From: Dysgonomonas sp. ZJ279
Lineage (GTDB): Bacteria > Bacteroidota > Bacteroidia > Bacteroidales > Dysgonomonadaceae
DNA length: 64,000 nt
NCBI RefSeq assembly: GCF_011039205.1
Contig: NZ_JAAKEL010000012.1
Span: forward strand, 1-64,000
Reading direction: 5' to 3'
Within the stretch, counting starts at the first letter, position 1; each line of letters starts with the position of its first letter. Below, piece by piece: positions 59,702-64,000 of this stretch. Made by a program: the position numbers and the translations under genes. Under the pieces are notes generated by a model. That model did no database searches, had not been told where the DNA came from, and was given only the letters and a program-made list of their open reading frames with translations.

Positions 59702-60634
59702 ATGAAAAAAGAGAAATTATCCAATATAAACAGCATTGAGTCAGATTTCAGGGCAGAGGCGATAGCTTCTGGACTGATAAGCAATACTATGGATGCGGAT
59801 AAGGTTCTGATTATTCGACATAAAGGGGATAAAAGAGGCGTATCTAAAGATATTGAAAAAATAGGAAATTATTATTCCAGTTTCGATATGATGGAATACC
59901 TATCTATTTACACCAACAGAGAAAGTATTTACGATTCATTGCCTGAAGGACTATTCCATCAACCATCAAATAGCAAAAGCCAGAAGACAAAGGATGATAT
60001 CATCCATGAAATAAGAAGCCATCGGAACGAAGAATTAATCTCCAGAAAATTTTTCCAACCTTTCGAAATGGCTATTGACAAGATATTGGTAGATGCGCAA
60101 GCCTATGAACAAAAATTCGATAAAGCTTATTTATATAGTAATCTGACTGATATATTAAAGCAACAATGGACAATAGTAAAACATTTATCGACCAGACAGG
60201 CATTACTTTTTATAAAAATAATACCCATATTATCAGAAGTCTCCCGAGACTTAGATTTAATAGCCAGAGTTATGGGTTTAATACTCGATTGTCCTGTAAG
60301 TATATGCGAAGGGAGAAAATCTAAACTCGAACTGACACCTGAAAGAAAAGTGAAATTGAAAGAATGGAGTTTGGGCATAAATTCGGTATTGGGAGATAGT
60401 GTTGAATATGAGAATCCCGATTTAGTAATTACTGTCGGACCAATAAACCTTGACAAGATGAAGCTGTTCGAATCGAAGAAAAAAAACGATTTAATACTGG
60501 AGGAACTCATAAACCTAACAATACCTTTTGACCGTAATGTGATAATCAAATATAAACTACACGAAAGTGAAACTAAATTTCGCCTATCGGGTAAAGACCA
60601 CACTGCATATCTGGGTATTAATACAACTTTATAA
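59702..60634 (+). CDS. tssG: T6SS baseplate protein TssG-like
   Basis: A 310-residue protein in the tssG position of subtype-iii loci. Sequence: SIESDFRAEAIASGLISNTM and LIIRHKGDKRGVSKDIEKIG at the N-terminus, a helical centre, and PVSICEGRKSKLELTPERKV plus NSVLGDSVEYENPDLVITVG near the C-terminus, like TssG fragments flanking the strands that bind TssF. Low sequence conservation, so the call depends on position between tssK and vgrG and on length. Confidence 0.75.
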   Translation: MKKEKLSNINSIESDFRAEAIASGLISNTMDADKVLIIRHKGDKRGVSKDIEKIGNYYSSFDMMEYLSIYTNRESIYDSLPEGLFHQPSNSKSQKTKDDIIHEIRSHRNEELISRKFFQPFEMAIDKILVDAQAYEQKFDKAYLYSNLTDILKQQWTIVKHLSTRQALLFIKIIPILSEVSRDLDLIARVMGLILDCPVSICEGRKSKLELTPERKVKLKEWSLGINSVLGDSVEYENPDLVITVGPINLDKMKLFESKKKNDLILEELINLTIPFDRNVIIKYKLHESETKFRLSGKDHTAYLGINTTL

Positions 60635-60660
60635 TTAAACAACTCATAAAATAAAAAGTT

Positions 60661-62529
60661 ATGGCAACACAGAATTTAATAGACGAAAAACATATTACCA
60701 ATGCTTTAGTTTATATCGAAGGAAAAGAACTCGAAATTGTATCGCTTAATCTTGACCAGTCATTCGGTCAGCACCATAAGTTTGTTGTGGTATTGGATTA
60801 TGATGTAATGAAAAAGAGCTTCTTAGGTAGTCCTTTAGAGCAGATAGCCTTAATAGGCAAACAGCTCGACGTAGACTTGCAACAAGGTGATGACAGTGGA
60901 AATGCCTATGAATTCAGAGGTGTCATTGACAATGTTTATAATGAGGGACAGGAAGGAAAACACGGGTATCTGGTTATAGAAGGTTCAAGTACAACCATTC
61001 TGCTGGAAAGGGGTAAGCGTCTTGACATTTTTGCCAATATGACACTTCAGATGGTATTTGAAGAAGTCACTGACGGTATAAAAAATAATACTCTATCTAA
61101 GGTTAATAAGCCGGCGCACGATGCACCCATAAACTTTCTGATGCAATATTACGAAAGCGACTGGGAGTTTTTACAACGCATATCGGCCATATCCGGAGAA
61201 ACGCTCTTTTATACAGGTATGGATCTGGTATTCGGCCAGTATAAAGATTGGGAAGCAATGGAAGTAATGTACGACAGGGAGATTACCAACATTCGATTTG
61301 GTTCTCGTTTATTACCTAACACGTTCACTAAATATCAGTATTTAGCTAGCAAGGACGACACCATCAAGCAAGAATCACCGGATACGATAGAAAATTCGAA
61401 TGAATTCATAGATATGGCTGCACAAAGGGCGAAAGACTTGGTAACAGATCGTCCGGCACTCCTACCCTCCTGCATGGCTGTCGAAGACAAAGGCGTTTTA
61501 GATGAAATGGTTATGCGTAGCAAAACACAAAATGCTGCCCGAACAATTTATATCGAAGGTAAAGCTAAAACCTGTGCACCTCGTATCGGAAGGCTTCTTA
61601 AGATTCTGATGCCCGAAGCCATGTCTGAAAGCAGCGAACTGGGTACTTACCGAATAGTCAGAGTGAAACATACAATAGATCAAAATCATAGATATAGTTG
61701 CGAATTCGAGGCAATTCCTGCCAGCCTGAAGTTCTTCCCTGTGGCTGATGTAAAAATGCCAGTGGTAAATTCAGTTAGGGCAACTGTCATTAAGAACGAC
61801 GACCCCGATAAACAAGGACGTGTTAAAGTAGAATTTCCTTTTGCGCAAGACAGAGTCAGCGATACATGGCTACGTGTTATGACGCCTGATGCCGGAGGCT
61901 TGGCCGGCTATGGTAATAAAAAGACAGGAATTGTTGAAAAAAACAGAGGAATGGTCTTTATTCCTGAAGAAGGAGATCAAGTAATGGTCGGCTTCGAGTT
62001 CGGCGATCCGAATCTTCCATATGTGATGGGTAGCATGTTTCACGGAAAAAATACTGAAGGCGGTGGAGATAATAATTTCCGCAAAAGTATTACGACACGC
62101 AGTGGTAGCAAGTTGGAATTTACAGACAGCGAAGATGAGAATAAATATACTCTTATTTTACAGCATAACGACCAAAACTCGTTCTCTCTATCTGTAGAAA
62201 AAGATAAGGGTACAATTAAAATACAATCGACACAGGACATATTCCTGTCTGCACCTGAACTGATACAATTGGAAGCAAAACAAATTATAATGAAAGGCGA
62301 AGTTATTCAGGCATTGGCGGACGACAAGATTGAAATGATAGCCCAAAGCATATTTCATGCAGAGAGTGGTGATAAAATAGAGATCATGGGAGCAAGTATT
62401 GCAGAAGAAAGCTCAGGAGAGTTCACTCAAAAAGGAGAAAGTATAGCTATGCAAGCCTCGTCTAAGATTGATATTGATGGTGGTGGTAAGATGAATGTGA
62501 AAGCGGGCAATATTAAAATGAATCAGTAA
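60661..62529 (+). CDS. tssI: T6SS spike protein VgrG (TssI)
   Basis: A 622-residue VgrG. The gp27-like N-terminal part (about 1-370) includes GVIDNVYNEGQEGKHGYLVI, INFLMQYYESDWEFLQRISA (YxESDxxFLxR signature) and YRIVRVKHTIDQNHRYSCEF; the gp5 OB fold has VKNDDPDKQGRVKVEFPFAQ with D.WLRVMTPDAGG, VFIPEEGDQVMVGFEFGDPN and PYVMGSMFHGK. The C-terminal beta-helix needle (about 480-622) has repeats such as DIFLSAPELIQLEAKQIIMK. It forms the puncturing trimeric spike. No C-terminal effector extension. Confidence 0.93.
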   Translation: MATQNLIDEKHITNALVYIEGKELEIVSLNLDQSFGQHHKFVVVLDYDVMKKSFLGSPLEQIALIGKQLDVDLQQGDDSGNAYEFRGVIDNVYNEGQEGKHGYLVIEGSSTTILLERGKRLDIFANMTLQMVFEEVTDGIKNNTLSKVNKPAHDAPINFLMQYYESDWEFLQRISAISGETLFYTGMDLVFGQYKDWEAMEVMYDREITNIRFGSRLLPNTFTKYQYLASKDDTIKQESPDTIENSNEFIDMAAQRAKDLVTDRPALLPSCMAVEDKGVLDEMVMRSKTQNAARTIYIEGKAKTCAPRIGRLLKILMPEAMSESSELGTYRIVRVKHTIDQNHRYSCEFEAIPASLKFFPVADVKMPVVNSVRATVIKNDDPDKQGRVKVEFPFAQDRVSDTWLRVMTPDAGGLAGYGNKKTGIVEKNRGMVFIPEEGDQVMVGFEFGDPNLPYVMGSMFHGKNTEGGGDNNFRKSITTRSGSKLEFTDSEDENKYTLILQHNDQNSFSLSVEKDKGTIKIQSTQDIFLSAPELIQLEAKQIIMKGEVIQALADDKIEMIAQSIFHAESGDKIEIMGASIAEESSGEFTQKGESIAMQASSKIDIDGGGKMNVKAGNIKMNQ

Positions 62530-62540
62530 AACTACAGATT

Positions 62541-63233
62541 ATGAGTGAATATGCAACAAAAGGAGCGATGCTAACCTGTACATGTGGTGCTGCACCCAGC
62601 CAACTACAGGTAACGAGTAATACATTGTATTCTGTACAGGGCAATATGGTAGCGACAGTATCAGATAAAGTGCCTAATACGAATATAATGCCATTTGGTG
62701 TATGTTCGGTTACGCAAAAGCCGTGTAAACCCTCTCCTATTATGTGGTCGGGTTTTATTACTTCGGTTGAAATTCCCGGGGGTAACCCATTACTTAAAAC
62801 ATCCATGCTTCAGTGTGCGTTGGGTGGTAGTATTAAGTTTCAGAATTCGGGACAGATGAAATCGGATAAGGTTGTACTTAATCCTGATTCGCCCCAAATA
62901 CGCGCTTTAAAGAAAGCTGCGCAGGAAGCTGCTCCTTTTTGTGAAGAATGTGAGAAAAAGAAAGCTCAAAAAGAGCCGAAGATATTACGGATATATTGGA
63001 TGGATGAGCAAGGCGAACCAAGAAAATTATCAGAATTAGAAGAGGGAAAAGAAGTTACTCTTTGTATAGATGTGGAAGAAGGTAGTGCAGGGAAAACTGT
63101 AAACTTACAGCTCAATGCAGAGGAAGGAAAATCCTTTAAAACTGGTAGTTCTCAATTAAAATACAATGGTTTACAAGTCGAAGATGATAATACTGCTTAT
63201 ATAGATAATTTCAAATTAGAATATAAAGACTAA
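62541..63233 (+). CDS. PAAR-like DUF4280 protein with C-terminal Ig-like adaptor
   Basis: A 230-residue spike-tip protein. The N-terminal domain (1-120) is the PAAR-like DUF4280: MSEYATKGAMLTCTCGAAPS, GNMVATVSDKVPNTNIMPFG, VCSVTQKPCKPSPIMWSGFI, LLKTSMLQCALGGSIKF, with paired Cys that bind metal. A helical linker (120-145, CEECEKKKAQKEP) is followed by an Ig-like domain (LRIYWMDEQGEPRKLSELEE, GKEVTLCIDVEEGSAGKTVN). The latter resembles the N-terminus of the next protein, so both may use a shared docking fold. Starts 11 bases after vgrG. Confidence 0.85.
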   Translation: MSEYATKGAMLTCTCGAAPSQLQVTSNTLYSVQGNMVATVSDKVPNTNIMPFGVCSVTQKPCKPSPIMWSGFITSVEIPGGNPLLKTSMLQCALGGSIKFQNSGQMKSDKVVLNPDSPQIRALKKAAQEAAPFCEECEKKKAQKEPKILRIYWMDEQGEPRKLSELEEGKEVTLCIDVEEGSAGKTVNLQLNAEEGKSFKTGSSQLKYNGLQVEDDNTAYIDNFKLEYKD

Positions 63234-63239
63234 TTTATT

Positions 63240-64000
63240 ATGGGAGAATTAAAAGCTATTGCAACAAATGAATATAGTACCTATGAGACTGAAATCTCAG
63301 TAGTTTCGCGTAGTATAAAAGATGCCTACTGGGAAGATTCCGAAGGCAAAAAAACAAACGGAGCTGATCTGGAAGAAACAGTTTATTTCATTATCAAAAC
63401 GGAAGGTTTTAGTAATGGGAACAAAATCAAGCTGCAATTGATGGAATCTGATGCTCCAGCTTGGTCTGATACAGAATTTGCCGGAAAGGAGATTAAAATA
63501 GACGCTATTGTACAGAATAATCAAGCAAAGGTAGAGCTATATCTTGATGAGTCTTGGGCTCAAATGATAAAAGATGATAATGGGGAAACAATTGAGCTTT
63601 ATTGGGAAGCAACTTTCGAACAAAAGGTAAGTTTCGGCTTTGTCGAGTTTTCCTATGATCAAAAAACTGATCTTTGCTATAGTATGACAGAATATCTTCG
63701 AGTAGGTTATTCGCAAAGAAAACTATATATCAGACCGTCTCAGATAGATGACAAATTTCCTGAGCTATACTCATCAATAGGAGAACAAATTGTACTTGTT
63801 GTCAGTATTGGAAAAAGTGATGTAATCGATAGTATTGAGAGCAGTACTAAAAACATGGCTCATCAATATTCCATAGCTAAGATTAGCCATGGGTATATGG
63901 TTGCCAAAAATGGAACGGTATTTGGACCTGAGACTACAAGAGGGGGATTGAGGCAGGTACACAAAGTTGAGTTTTATAATAGTGATGGACGATTTGTAAG
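63240..64000 (+). CDS. T6SS cargo/effector-like protein, N-terminal part (cut by window edge)
   Basis: At least 253 codons from the ATG at 63240, open to the window end. It begins MGELKAIATNEYSTYETEIS, then an Ig-like domain (DAYWEDSEGKKTNGADLEET, VYFIIKTEGFSNGNKIKLQL) resembling the PAAR protein C-terminus, then another beta domain (VSFGFVEFSYDQKTDLCYSM, GEQIVLVVSIGKSDVIDSIE) and YMVAKNGTVFGPETTRGGLR. It is 6 bases after the PAAR gene, so probably a PAAR/VgrG-associated effector or adaptor whose toxic part lies beyond the edge. Confidence 0.7.
   Translation, partial: MGELKAIATNEYSTYETEISVVSRSIKDAYWEDSEGKKTNGADLEETVYFIIKTEGFSNGNKIKLQLMESDAPAWSDTEFAGKEIKIDAIVQNNQAKVELYLDESWAQMIKDDNGETIELYWEATFEQKVSFGFVEFSYDQKTDLCYSMTEYLRVGYSQRKLYIRPSQIDDKFPELYSSIGEQIVLVVSIGKSDVIDSIESSTKNMAHQYSIAKISHGYMVAKNGTVFGPETTRGGLRQVHKVEFYNSDGRFV

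Noticed and set aside
1-64000. CRISPR array
   Set aside because: No run of regularly spaced identical repeats seen; the only tandem repeats are the four imperfect IS21-like units at 16684-16780.

Overview
The window looks like chromosome from a Bacteroidales bacterium, perhaps Dysgonomonas-like (organism is inference). The evidence is low GC, SusC/SusD pairs, Bacteroidetes-type promoters (TAnnTTTG -7 boxes), a Mfa/Fim-type fimbrial operon and a subtype-iii (Bacteroidetes) type VI secretion system (T6SS).

Layout. 1-7.7 kb: fructan-type utilisation locus (PUL1) with an MFS permease cut by the left edge, a canonical GH32 beta-fructosidase lipoprotein, and divergent SusC/SusD. 7.9-8.8 kb: integrase and other gene fragments. 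8.8-15.2 kb: fimbrial operon on the minus strand (DUF3575, OmpA/TPR protein, fimbrillin, Mfa2-like anchor, large tip-like lipoprotein). 15.5-20 kb: a scrap zone with IS630, IS256 and IS21-like remnants, a tRNA-like remnant and a Fic C-terminal fragment. It surrounds a ParB-motif protein, a ferredoxin-nitroreductase and a WYL regulator.

20.1-28.2 kb is the most interesting block: two adjacent minus-strand units. The first encodes a protein of unknown function, RtcB, PrfH, KptA/Tpt1, an ATP-dependent RNA ligase and an HD-Pnk end-healing enzyme, and ends at a clear terminator. The second encodes an NrtR-like regulator with a broken Nudix box, a NADAR protein, a DUF4291 protein, a small protein annotated elsewhere as ADP-ribosylation/crystallin J1-like, and a macro domain broken by an internal deletion. 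Together they combine two RNA-sealing routes, a stalled/damaged-ribosome release factor and ADP-ribose chemistry.

28.5-30 kb: an IS5-family fossil and a WG-repeat protein. 30.3-43.3 kb: PUL2, with a GntR/LacI-type regulator, an MFS permease, a sedoheptulokinase-like FGGY kinase, SusC/SusD and two atypical GH32-like proteins in which the usual catalytic motifs are altered. 43.4-47.1 kb: a TlpA-like thioredoxin lipoprotein/periplasmic protein and a Pif1/RecD-like helicase fused to TPRs.

48.3-64 kb: T6SS operon on the plus strand: tssD, tssB, tssC, two duplicated tssD pairs (one followed by an effector and candidate immunity genes), tssE, tssF, tssN, tssK, tssG, vgrG (tssI), a PAAR-like DUF4280 protein and a cargo-like gene running off the right edge. 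Most genes overlap or abut, so the module is probably one translationally coupled transcript with hairpins that may tune the level of the Hcp-like tube protein.
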